This document shows positions 48,243 to 58,699 of a stretch of DNA of 64,000 nucleotides, in pieces (position 1 is the first letter of the stretch; every line of letters begins with the position of its first letter). The notes below the pieces were generated by a model, which saw only the letters and a list, made by a program, of their open reading frames with translations, was not told the origin of the DNA and ran no database searches. The translations under genes were made by a program, and so were the position numbers. Origin of the DNA: Poa pratensis (lineage: Eukaryota; Streptophyta; Magnoliopsida; Poales; Poaceae). The stretch covers positions 22,606,119 through 22,670,118 of the forward strand of contig CAMZMU010000107.1 of assembly GCA_947311845.1 (NCBI GenBank), in the 5' to 3' direction.

Positions 48243-48683
48243 TGTCGTGGGTCACTCTTCGACTACCCCACGGTGGGGATACCTGGGTCACGCCAAGCCT
48301 GTCAGCCTTACGACGAGGGCCCAAGGAAGGCCCAAGGAGGACGACGTGCGGCCCAAGATAGTCGACGCTAGGTCATGCTTGTAAGCGCCATCGGCACCGT
48401 TCACCTGAGACCTAGCCTACCATATAAAGGCTAGGAGGGTCCTTCGTCTAGGGTACGCTCATAGCCGCCACCACAAACCCTAGCGAGATTGCCATCACGC
48501 CATTGTAGCCACAACTCGCCATTCAATACCAGACAAGCAGGAAGTAGGGTGTTATCCTCCGGGAGCCTGAACCTGGGTAAAACGCCTTGCTTGTCAGCCG
48601 TCGTGATCACCAGCGCTCATCTCTCTCCCCTTCAATCAACCCGGGTACACAACCCAGGGATTTGCCGAGTCCACACCTCGTCA
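48243..48683 (+). repeat. Element 1, 3' LTR
   Basis: 441 bp, 99.5% identical in substitutions to the 5' LTR. The differences are T/C in TTATGACG, T/A in CATCTCGCC, and single-base length changes in GGGG, CCCCT and CCGGGG runs. Confidence 0.93.
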
Positions 48684-48895
48684 ACCCTCCTAGCCTTTAT
48701 ATGGTAGGCTAGGTCTCAGTGAACGGTGCCGATGGCGCTTACAAGATGATAGGAGTCGGATGACCTATCCGTCGACTATCTTGGGCCGCACGTCGTCCTC
48801 CTTGGGCCTTCCTTGGGCCCTCGTCATAAGGCTGATAGGCTTGGCGTGACCCAGGTATCCCCACCGTGGGGCAGTCGAAGAGTGACCCCACGACA
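48684..48895 (-). mobile_element. Element 3: 5' half of its minus-strand 3' LTR
   Basis: Complement of the first 212 bp of the element 1 LTR, ending CCCCACGACA at 48895. Together with 34826-35074, and removing one ACCCT copy, it restores one LTR, showing that element 1 inserted into it. Confidence 0.88.
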
Positions 48896-49672
48896 GGAGC
48901 CCCGAGTGCTTAGTCGAATCGTAGAGTCTGGTAAAGGACTCCTTCCTCCTGGGCACGCCGTCGGGTTCCTGAAAGGAACAAGTAAAATTAGTCGACTCCG
49001 CCGTTCAGGGCTTATGGAGGATTCCTTAGTCGAACCGTCGACTGCAGGGTAAAATACTGTGAGTACAGCCTTAGTCGGCGATTTTTCGACTGCTATTGTT
49101 CTGAGTCACTCGGGAGCGCGAACAGCGCTCCCGATGGGAGTAGCCCCCGAGATTAAGCTGAATTGCTTGCAATTGAGGTTAAACTCAATTTTCTTGAGTC
49201 GAAAAGCCCGCTCCCGATGGGAGTAAAGAAGGGACTAGACCTGATGGAGTCGCGACTCGCTTTGCGTGACTTACTGTGTATTCGGCCGGTTTGGCTTACT
49301 GCACGAGTTTGTTCAGCTCTTGGAGCTTACTGAATCTTCTTGCACTCGAATGAACTGTTCGAGTTCTCAATCAGTCCGTTGGCTTACTTCCTACGCCTTC
49401 GCGGTTGACGTCAGCGCTGACGTTTTTGACGCACTCTGTGTCCGATCGGACGTGACAGTGCGTCCCACTGTCATATTGACTGGAGACAGCGGTTGCCGCT
49501 TTATACTGACCGTTGGGCGCGAAAATTTCGCGGTGTGATGATGGCGCCTTGATTCTCGTGCGTAGTGGCGGCGTGGCCGGCGACGGTTGCTATCTCCGCG
49601 CGACACGTGGACGGCCAGATGATGTTGTGGAGTGCGGTTTCGCTGAGGACGGCCTGGATTAACAGGCCACGC

Positions 49673-49681
49673 GTATATATT
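49673..49681 (+). promoter_or_regulatory. TATA box of the element 3 antisense gene
   Basis: GTATATATT, about 118 bp upstream of the ATG at 49791, at the same position as in element 1. Confidence 0.6.
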
Positions 49682-49790
49682 TTTCACCGCGGCGGCGAAC
49701 AGTTCATTCCATCCCCATTCTGCCATCGTCTCCGCTGCTTGCTCTCCGCAATTGTTGTTCTTTTCTGCCATTTCTATTCTCCACCCTCCA

Positions 49791-50239
49791 TGAGCAAGGC
49801 CGCGATGAAGAGGGGGAAGCCTGCTGCTGGCGCCGTCGCCGCCGCCGAGGCGAGCGTGATGAAGAAGCCCGACGGCGACTGGGTGAAATCGTCGGTGAAG
49901 AAGGCCGACCTCGAGGCCCTCCGCGCGCAGGGGCTGCCGCCGCCGGCAGAACAGGCGACGGTGCGCGCTCCCGGGAAAGAGGTATTCCCCGCTCCTCGCG
50001 AGGGGGAACGCGTTTGCTTCGTGGATTTCCTTCCGCGGGTTTCGGGTTCCCCCTCCACGATTTCGTCCGTGGTCTCTTGTACGCTTATGGATTCAGATCC
50101 ACGTCTGACTCCCAATAGCGTCTTGAGCATCGCGAGCTATATCGTGCTCTGCGAGTGCTTCCTGGGAATCGCACCCAACTGGCTGCTGTGGAAGTCGCTA
50201 TTCCTCGTGAGGAGGAACGTGGGGAAGAGCAAGCAGGTG
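49791..50239 (+). pseudogene. Element 3 antisense gene, 5' part, cut by element 2
   Basis: Starts MSKAAMKRGKPAAGAVAAAE in frame with MKKPDGDWVKSSVKKADLEA, so here the start region is unbroken, unlike element 1. The conserved domain follows with a local frame slip near 50040 (the GFGFPLHDFVRGLLYAYG part is out of frame) that reverts before TPNSVLSIASYIVLCECFLG. It ends at GKSKQV, where element 2 begins. Function is unknown, as for the element 1 copy. Confidence 0.72.
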
Positions 50240-51304
50240 TGTCGGGGGGCTACCCCCGGGTAGGGTCAAGGCTTGGCATAAGTTGAGTTTAAAGGTGTGC
50301 CGAGGTACGGAAAGGGCCGACCTGTTTGGGCCTGGGATTGTCCGAGCTTCATCTTGACCTGGAGAATATAAAGGCCGACCTATCTTGGCCCAGAGGGGTC
50401 CGAGGTATCCCGTTGGCATGGGCCGAGGTTCATAATCCGAGCTATGATCAGCCGACCTAACTACCTCGGTGCTATGATTTGTATTGTGAGTGCAGGAGAA
50501 GCTATTTGAAGGAAGTAATGTCCGACCTGGTCGGATCTTAAGTGCAAGACCCGAGCTAACCAAGGCAAGAGGCCGTAGGTCGGGCAGGAGTCAATGCTCC
50601 TGTCACTTCCCGCCTGACACGGGAGCGTCTGTCACGGAGCCTGGCAGAGGCGTGCCCCGGGTTCGGCGGGGCTGCACGTCTCTGACCGCTGACCACGCGA
50701 GATCCGGGGAAAAGGCTACGAGGTAGCACGGCGTGGCTACGTCCTGTCTCTGTCAGAGGAGACATGCTAGCTCTGCCGTTATGCAGCAGGGGATGGGCAG
50801 GCCATGTCTTGTCCCTGACAGGAGTACGATGATGACCAAAGCAGAGGCATGGCAACAGTGTTCAGCAAGGGGCACAACGGTAACTCGGCTGGCCTATATA
50901 ATGGGCTTCAACCCCTCCTGCTTGAGGGATCGATCGACAAAGGAGGGATCGATACAGAGAGGAACCTCGGAATCAAGCAGGAAGCTCGGAGTTCCTTTTT
51001 CCCCCCTTGTAGCTTCATCTTCTACCTCAAGTTCTCACCATTGTATCATCATACAGCTCGAGGAGCAGCTTGTACTTGTCACCTTGAGTATACACCAAGT
51101 AGGATAGTGCTGCAGTAGGGGTGTTACCTCCACAAGAGGGCCCCGAAGCAGGGTACATCGTGGTGTGCTTTGTGTTCTTGCGGTTTCTTGCGTGTTCTTG
51201 CTTGTGCACTTCTTGAGTGCATAAACCCTCCCCGGATTCCCCCAACGACCATTCGGCCCCATCTTAGCCATACCTATGGCATCTGCCGTGATCCCACCAC
51301 GACA
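50240..51304 (+). repeat. Element 2, 5' LTR
   Basis: 1,065 bp, TGTCGGGGGG to CCACGACA. TATA box CTATATAATG near 50894. The primer site TTGGCGCCCACCGTGGGG follows at 51306-51323 and matches that of the minus-strand element at 5368. Confidence 0.9.
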
Positions 51305-54300
51305 GTTGGCGCCCACCGTGGGGCAGATTGAGGCGTTGGAGGGAGTTTACATCCGGACGGGCTCAGGCGAGCGTGTTCTTTCCGGGCTTATCGCCAAGAT
51401 CGGTGAGTTCACCTTCATCAGCGACAATGCGGGGTGTTTCGCCGGCAAGCCCTTCCCCGAGCATGGCTTCACCATGATGCTTGGCAGCTTCGTCACCTAT
51501 GTTGCTGTCGAGGTTGTTCGCGAGTACCCGGAGCAGGTGCTCGTGGACGACGAAACTCCTCTCCTTGCGGCTCTAGGTCGGCGTATCACTCGCCCCGAGA
51601 GCTGCGTGGAGGTGATGATGACCGGTCCGGTTGATGCCGCTGGCAAAGGAGATGCCAGCAAATCCAAGCCGGCCGAGGTTGCTAAGGTGAGATCTGCAAA
51701 GCCCAGGCTAGAGAAAGAGTTGCCTGGTACCCCCGAGGTGCAGGGCCGAGGTGCGACCCTAGTAGAATAGTGGAGACCTGGCAGACCCAGTAAATCCAGG
51801 AGTGGATGTAGTAGTGACTGTGGCCGACTAGAGGCAAAGCGTGTCCTGTTGCAAAGGAGGCTGTAGCAATGATGACAGCTAGAGATGAGTTCAATAGAGA
51901 TATGCGTGAGTACAATGCAGCGAATGGCTTCACCCCGGTAGCAGCTGATACAAATAGGGGAGCCGAGGTGCGGCAGAGAGGCAAGGGGCTCAATGATGAG
52001 ATGAACAGGGAGGCTCGACCTACCACCTCGGCTAGGAGTGAGAGTCGCGTGTCGACTGGAAGGCCGGTATATAGTTCCCCTGCTAAGAACCTCAGAGCTG
52101 CCGAGGCAGGCAGGGCCGAGCTATCCGGGTTGACTGGAGATGCATGGCGTGCGCAGCAGAAGCGAGTCAATGAATTAGTGTATGTAGCTAACCAGCAGAA
52201 TGAGGCTCTCCGCAGAGCATATGCCGGGGCTGGTGATTCGCAGATGGTTTATTCAGCTAGGCCAGTTAGTCAGGTGTCCAAGGGGCAAGCCTCGTCTCCA
52301 CTCGTCGGAGGAGCCGATCGAGCCCGGAGTGTCACCTCGGGTCAGAACAAGCAGCTGCAGATGTATGATCCGGTGTTAGCAGCAAAGCAGAAGGTGGGCC
52401 AGGGCAATGCTAGCCGAGCTAAGGGAAACCCCGGCCAAGGTAATGCAAGCCGAGCTAAGGGTAACTCCGGTCAGGGAAATCAGAATGGCGGGCAAGCAGC
52501 GTCGGCTGGCCGAGGTAAACCACCTCCGCCCCCGAGGCATCAGCAACAACCCCGGCCGCAGGAATATCAGCGAGAGCCGGAGTATGTTCAGCAACCTCAG
52601 AACGTCGGTCAAGGCGATGACCGATATGATGATGGAGACTCGGCCATGGCGCGAGCCGGATACCACAGAGTGGATGGGGCGTTGGGACCTCGGATAGGAG
52701 CTCGGATGTTAGCTCCGGCGATGTTCGTAACAAGCTGGATAGAATCTACTTGTCCGAGCAGTTGGAGGAGGAAGGCCCTCCTGGTCCGGCGTGTTTGGAC
52801 CTCGGATCATGAAGGAGCCACCACCGCCAGTATCTCAGTTCCAGTTAGGTCGGAACACCAAGCCATACAACGGGAGCACCAAGCCGCAAGATTGGCTGAC
52901 AGATTATGTATCCTCGGTGCACATAGCGGGGGGCAATCGCCGATGGGCGGTCCGGTATCTCCCGCACATGTTGGAAGGTCCAGCTCGGATCTGGCTGAAT
53001 AATTTGCCGGAGTATAGTATCAACTCCTGGATAGACTTGGAGCTGGCGTTTAACAGCAACTTTGCTAGTACATACAAGAGGCCAAACCGACCTCAGCTCC
53101 TGGCAGCATGTAAGCAAGATGATCATGAAACTGACCGAGAATTCTTAACTCGGTGGAGCAATGTTCGGAATTCCTGTGAAGGAGTTGTAGAGGCACAGGC
53201 CATTTCCTGGTTTGCAGATGGTTGCCGACATGGCAGCATGCTGTGGCAGAGGCTCCAAAGAGATATGCCGAAATCCCTAGCAGAGACAATCCGGATTGCA
53301 GATTCTTATGCTCTGGTGATCCGATGCAGCCAGCAGCAGAGGCAGTGGCACGTAACAGAAGGAGGGAGCCAATAAACAACCGGCTCGGACCAAGGTGTAA
53401 TGACCGCCAAGAGTTCGGACACAAGAGGAGGGAGCCGGACTACCCATACACCTCGAACCAAGTTGCAGCGGTGAACCCGGATCAGCCCGGAGCTGGAGGT
53501 GTCCAGAGGCCGAAAATCAATGGTCCGGCATTTAGTCCGAACCCGGAGCCACCCTTGACTTATGAATCATGTTAGATGGTCCTTGCCGTTACCATACGAC
53601 CGACCCGCGCAAGCCAGCCAACCATTCAACCCGGCAGTGCAGCTGGAACCACAGAATCAGGAAGAAGGGGCGAAGGCCGGAGGAAACAGAGGAGGACCAC
53701 CTCAGAGATTTCAGCCGAGGCCTAACCCGAATCTGTCCGGAGCAAATGTTACCCCGATAACCACTGCACCTCCTCCGAGGCCTGCAGCAGCAAGGCCCGT
53801 GAATGTTGTGAATGTCCGAGGTAATAACAACAATATGGTGCCGGACCAAGTCAGCAGTATGAATACCCCGGAAATGACTATAGAGAGGCTCATGCGAGCT
53901 ATGTGGTCTTTGTGACCGAGCCAACTGACAAGAAGAGTGTGCAGAGGCGTGCCATGGAGGTGAATGCAGTAATGCCGGTGGTGCCGACCTATATGAACTG
54001 GTCTGAGCAGGAGATCACTTGGAGCAGGAAAGATCCTCGGATCATGCCGAGCCCTGGAAAGTATGCCCTGGTGGTAGATCCGACGTTGTGTGGGCCTACA
54101 ACAATGTGAGGTTCACCCGAGTTCTGGTGGACAATGGCAGTGCCATCAACATCATGTACCGAGACACAATGGTGAAATTGGGCATATCGCCAAATCAGTT
54201 GATGCCGAGCAGTTGTACTTTTCATGGGATTGTGCCTGGCGTTTCCTGTGCACCCATGGGCAAGATATGGGTGGATGTAGCATTTGGAACCAAGGATAAC

Positions 54301-54738
54301 TGCCGAGTTGAGAGTATCGAGTTCGAGGTGGTGGACTTGGAGAGTGCATACCATGCATTGCTTGGAAGGCCGGCTCTGGCCAAGTTCATGATTTCCACCC
54401 ATGTTGCATACCTGAAGATGAAAATGCCGGGGCCTAATGGGATCATATCCATCTCGGGTGACTACAAGCGAGCCATTCAGTGTGCCTCGGCGGGGTCTAA
54501 TCTGGCCGAATCTTTGGTGATCGCAGCTGAGAAGAAGAAGCTGCATCAAGTGGTGGCAATGGCGCAGTCAACACAGCTCGGCATGTCCGGACTGATGAGC
54601 CCGGACTCAACTGCAGCATTCGAGGTGCCCAAGGAGACCAAGAAGATCCCCATTGACCCGGAGCACCCAGCGCATGGCCCTCATTGGGACCGGGCTGGGC
54701 GAGAAATAGGAAAGCGAGCTCTGTCACTTCCTCCGTGA
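51276..54738 (+). CDS. Element 2 gag and protease
   Basis: The first open frame starts at 51276 (MASAVIPPRQLAPTVGQIEA), inside the LTR end, and reads through the primer site to 51770. Further gag segments lie in other frames: a Gln/Gly-rich region with a GQGNASRAKGN repeat (51869-52740), the gag core (52800-53370: PYNGSTKPQDWLTDYVSS, LEGPARIWLNNLP) and a modified zinc knuckle CRYHTTDPRKPANHSTRQC (about 53578). The protease (54110-54450) shows VDNGSAINIMY and HALLGRP. Several frame changes, mostly single-base, make it non-coding as read. Confidence 0.72.
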
Positions 54739-54793
54739 GAATCGGGATATCTTTGCATGGTCGGCTAAGGACCTGCCTGGTGTTCCGAGGGAG

Positions 54794-57700
54794 TTGGCAG
54801 AGCACTCTTTATTTGTCAGGCCGGAGGTGAAACCGGTGAGGCAACCGACCCGTCGTCTCTCAGACGACCGAAGACAAGTGGTGCTGGACGAGCTGGCTAA
54901 GTTGCTTGCAGCCGGGTTCATTATGGAGGTGCTGCATCCGGACTGGATATCCAATCCGGTCTTGGTGGAAAAGAAGAAAGACGAGCCAGCCGTGGTCAAG
55001 GTGTGGCGCATGTGCATTGACTTCACTAACCTCAACAAGGCGTGCCCGAAAGATCCGTTTCCATTACCTCGGATTGATCAAGTGATTGATTCCACTGCTG
55101 GTTGTGAACTGTTGTCTTTTATCGATGCGTACTCTGGTTTTCACCAGATACCACTGAACCCGAAGGATCAAATAAAGACTGCTTTTATTACCCCGTATGG
55201 GGCGTATTGCTATCGTGTCATGTGTTTTGGTCTGAGGAATGCCGGGGCAACTTATCAGAGGTGTATGCAGAAATGCCTGCACTCTCAAATGGGCAAAAAT
55301 GTGCAAGTGTATGTCGATGATATCGTCATCAAAACTAAGGAGAAACGTACTCTCCTCGAGGATCTCGAGGAGACATTTGTGAATTTGAGAAAATATCGGT
55401 TGAAACTTAACCCGGACAAGTGCACCTTTGGTGTCCCGGCTGGAAAGTTGCTTGGATTCCTGGTGTCTAGCCGAGGTATCGAGGTTAACCCGGCCAAGAT
55501 CCGAGCTATTGAGAACATGAAATTACCGAAGTGTTTGAAAGATGTGCAGAAATTCACAGGGTGCCTAGCCTCGTTGAGCCGATTTGTAGTCGGCTGGGAG
55601 AAAAAGCCTTACCTTTGTACCAGCTCATGAAGAAAAGTACCGGGTTTACATGGACCCCGCAGGCCGACGTGGCGTTCAATGAGCTGAAAAAGATGTTGTC
55701 CACCGCTCCGGTGTTGGCGTCACCATTGCACAATGAGCCGATGTTACTTTACATTGCGGCCACAAACCGAGTTGTAAGTGTGGCAGTGGTGGTGGAGCGC
55801 GAAGAAGGTGGCAGGTCGGTGCAGAGACCGGTGTATTACTTGAGCGAGGTGATCTCTACCTCGAAGCAGAATTACCCTCACTACCAGAAGATGACGTATG
55901 GTGTCTACCTGGCGGTCAAGAAGTTGAAGCATTATTTCCAGGAGCATCCCATGACGGTGGTGTGCGAAGCTCCAATCTCGGAGATCATCGGGTGCAAAGA
56001 TGCAACTGGCCGAGTTGCCAAATGGGCGATTGAGGTGTCTCCATATGCACCACATTATGAGAGAAGAGATGCAATTAAATCCCAGGCGCTGCCGGACTTC
56101 TTTTGTGATTGGGCCGAGATGCAGTATGAGCCACCCAGGCCGGACTATAATTATTGGAAATGCATTTTGATGGGTCCAAGACAAAGATCGGGCTGGGGGC
56201 TGGAATAGTCCTCACCTCACCGAAGCGAGATCAGCTGAAATATGTGCTGCAGATTCATTTCTCGCATCAAACAATGTGGCGGAGTATGAGGCCTTAATCC
56301 ATGGACTCAATGTGGCGAAGGAGATCGGTATCCGGCGTATGAATGCTTCGGCGATTCCGACCTGGTGGTGCAACAATCTTCTGGAACTTGGGATGCTCTG
56401 GATGCCAACATGGCGTTATATCGGTTCCATGTGCAAAAGATATCCGGGTTCTTTGAAGGGTGTGAATACAAGCATATACCTCGGACAGAAAATAATGCTG
56501 CCGACGTGTTGTCAAAGCTCGGTTCATCTAAAGAGGCAGTACCACCTGGAGTAGCCCTGAATCACTTGAGAACTCCTTCAATCAAACCTTCTCCTGAATC
56601 CGAATCTATTTTCATCCCGGCGGAGCAAGAGTCCGGACCTGTTCCAATGGAGGTAGACGTCGGATGCGTCTGGTCGGACCCGGGGACTGCGTGGCAGAGC
56701 TCGGGGACTGCGCACCGAACCTCGGGGACTGCTCGTCAAGACTCGGGGACTGGTCGCAGGATGGTGGAGGAAATAATGGAGGAGATTATGGTGGCCGAAC
56801 CAATGGAGGTGGACGAGAAACTTTTTCCTTTGCACCCAGTGCCGGAGTGGGCGGAGCAGATCATGAAGTTCATAACAGAGGGAAGCTTGCCAAGTGACAC
56901 AACCGAGGCTAGGAGAATCCAAAGGAGGGCAAAGGCGTACACCATCATCAACAAGGAGCTCTATAAAAGAAGCGTAACCGAGGTGTTGCAACGGTGTGTC
57001 GAGCCAGCTGAAGGCAAGGAGATGCTTTTGGAGATCCACCAAGGAGAGTGTGGTCATCATTGCAGCACAAGAGCTCTGGTGGCCAAGGTGTTCAGCATGG
57101 GTTCTATTGGCCCACTGCTCTTGCTGATGCAGAGGACATAGTCCGGAGATGTGAAGGATGCCAAAGGTTTGCCAAGCAAACGCATATGCCAGCCTCGGCG
57201 CTCAAAACAATTCCTATCACTTGGCCGTTTGCGGTATGGTGTTTGGATATGGTGGGAGAGTTCAAACCAGCCCGAGGTAACATGACGCACATACTGGTGA
57301 TGGTGGACAAGTTCACCAAGTGGATCGAGGTGAAACCAATCCGGAAGTTGGATGGTCATTCAGCAGTGACTTTCTTGAAGGAGATCATTCTGCGATATGG
57401 GTACCCCCATAGCATTATCTCGGACAACGGCACGAACTTTGCTGTTGGAGAATTTGCTCGGTTTTGCATGACAAGGGAATCCGGCTGGACATAGCCTCGG
57501 TGGCACATCCGGAGTCTAATGGACAAGTGGAAAGATCAAATGCTCTAGTGTTGGCCGGCATCAAGGCTCGGCTCATTGAACCACTGCTGAAAACGCCGGG
57601 GTGTTGGATAGATGAGATACCAGCAGTACTGTGGGGTCTAAGGACCACGCCAAATCGATCAACTGGCTATACGCCATTTTTTATGGTCTATGGGGCAGAA

Positions 57701-58168
57701 GCTATGCTACCCACTGACATCGAATATGATGCGCCCAGAGTGGCAATGTACACTGAAGCCGAGGCAAAAGAGGCTCGGGAGGATGCAGTAGATCTGCTTG
57801 AGGAAGCTAGAGAATTGGCCTCATCTCGGTCAGCAATATACCAACAAGGTCTCCGACGTTATCATAGCCGGAATGTCAACCCTCGTGTGTTTCACGAGGG
57901 AGATTTGGTGCTGAGGCTGGTGCAGCGCAAGAAAGGTCGGCACAAGTTGTCACCTCCATGGGAGGGACCGTTCATTGTGAGCCGAGCTCTGCTCAATGAT
58001 TCGTACTATCTTATAGATGCGCAGGAACCAAGGAAAGATGGGCTGGACAACCCCGGATCAGAGGTCAAGCGACCATGGAATAGCTCTACTCCGACCTTTC
58101 TACTCATGAAGGGCGCAATGTATGTACCTCGGTTAATCCTTAATGAAATGTCGGCACTCCGAGGTTGA
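54794..58168 (+). CDS. Element 2 pol: reverse transcriptase, RNase H, second RNase H, integrase
   Basis: Reverse transcriptase (54794-55560) is in one frame with MCIDFTNLNKACPKDPFPLP, FIDAYSGFHQI, GLRNAGATYQR and YVDD. RNase H (55600-55960) has LLYIAATNRVVS. The second RNase H (about 56150-56540) is split over frames (NNVAEYEALIHGL, then TENNAADVLSKLG). Integrase (56860-58168) has GHHCSTRALVAK, CEGCQRFAK, CLDMVGEF, SDNGTNF and NGQVERSNAL, and ends in a WEGPFIV region. An insert of SGTA-like repeats (56680-56760) separates the second RNase H from integrase. Frame changes near 55570, 56150, 57100 and 57465. Confidence 0.86.
56683..56758 (+). repeat. Short repeat of CTCGGGGACTG inside element 2 pol
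   Basis: Four copies about 21 bp apart (the first is CCCGGGGACTG), encoding a Ser/Thr-Gly-rich stretch. The same word recurs singly at about 58173, 58368, 58577, 60135, 60157 and 60244. Confidence 0.75.
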
Positions 58169-58699
58169 AGCTCGGGGACTGCCTCGCTCATGTGCTTGTG
58201 TTTTATTTCTGTTTGTCAATTTCGTTCATATGCCGAACTATTTTGAACCTCGTCTCAAACTTCAAGTAATGTATGCTGTGTAACTAATCTTGTGACTCGA
58301 CTGACGAACGCCGAAATGGTAGTCAAGAGCAAAGATGAAAAAACGTGGGAAACATGAAAATGGACTCGGGGACTCGGTCCAAAAATATAGTTCGGCATGT
58401 GTCGTTTACTAACCCCTGTCTTTACCTTTCATTTATGTCGGATGATTTTGAAACACACCTCGGCATTTGCTAAGTACTGTATGCTATAAACAACAATCTT
58501 GTGACTCGACTGTCGAACGCCAAAATGGTAGACAAGAGCAAAGAATGCCAAGTATAGTAAACACGAAAGTGAACTCGGGGACTCGTTCCAAAAGGGTTCG
58601 GCATAAATTTTAGAAAAGCATGGTTCGGATAGCAAGATAATATAGGTAGCACGGCAAACTACTTAAGGTCTATTACATCTGAACCCGGCATACCGGGAA

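Larger units (their letters stand above)
35075..48683 (+). mobile_element. Element 1: complete Tat-lineage Gypsy retrotransposon, 13.6 kb
   Basis: Complete element with LTRs 35075-35516 and 48243-48683 and a perfect 5-bp target duplication ACCCT (35070-35074 and 48684-48688). Order: LTR, primer site, gag, protease, reverse transcriptase, RNase H, second RNase H, integrase, tandem array, antisense gene, purine tract, LTR. The second RNase H domain and the antisense gene downstream of pol place it in the Tat branch of plant Gypsy (family knowledge). The LTRs differ by two substitutions and three 1-bp indels. At 1.3e-8 substitutions per site per year that is about 0.2 million years. Pol nevertheless needs about eight frame changes. 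Confidence 0.93.
48896..50239 (-). mobile_element. Element 3: 3' internal region (minus strand, partial)
   Basis: Reverse-complement homologue of element 1 46889-48242, including the purine tract (GGAGCCCCGAGTGCTTAG at 48896), the hairpin motif and the start of the antisense gene. It is interrupted at 50239 by element 2; the remainder lies beyond the window. Confidence 0.88.
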
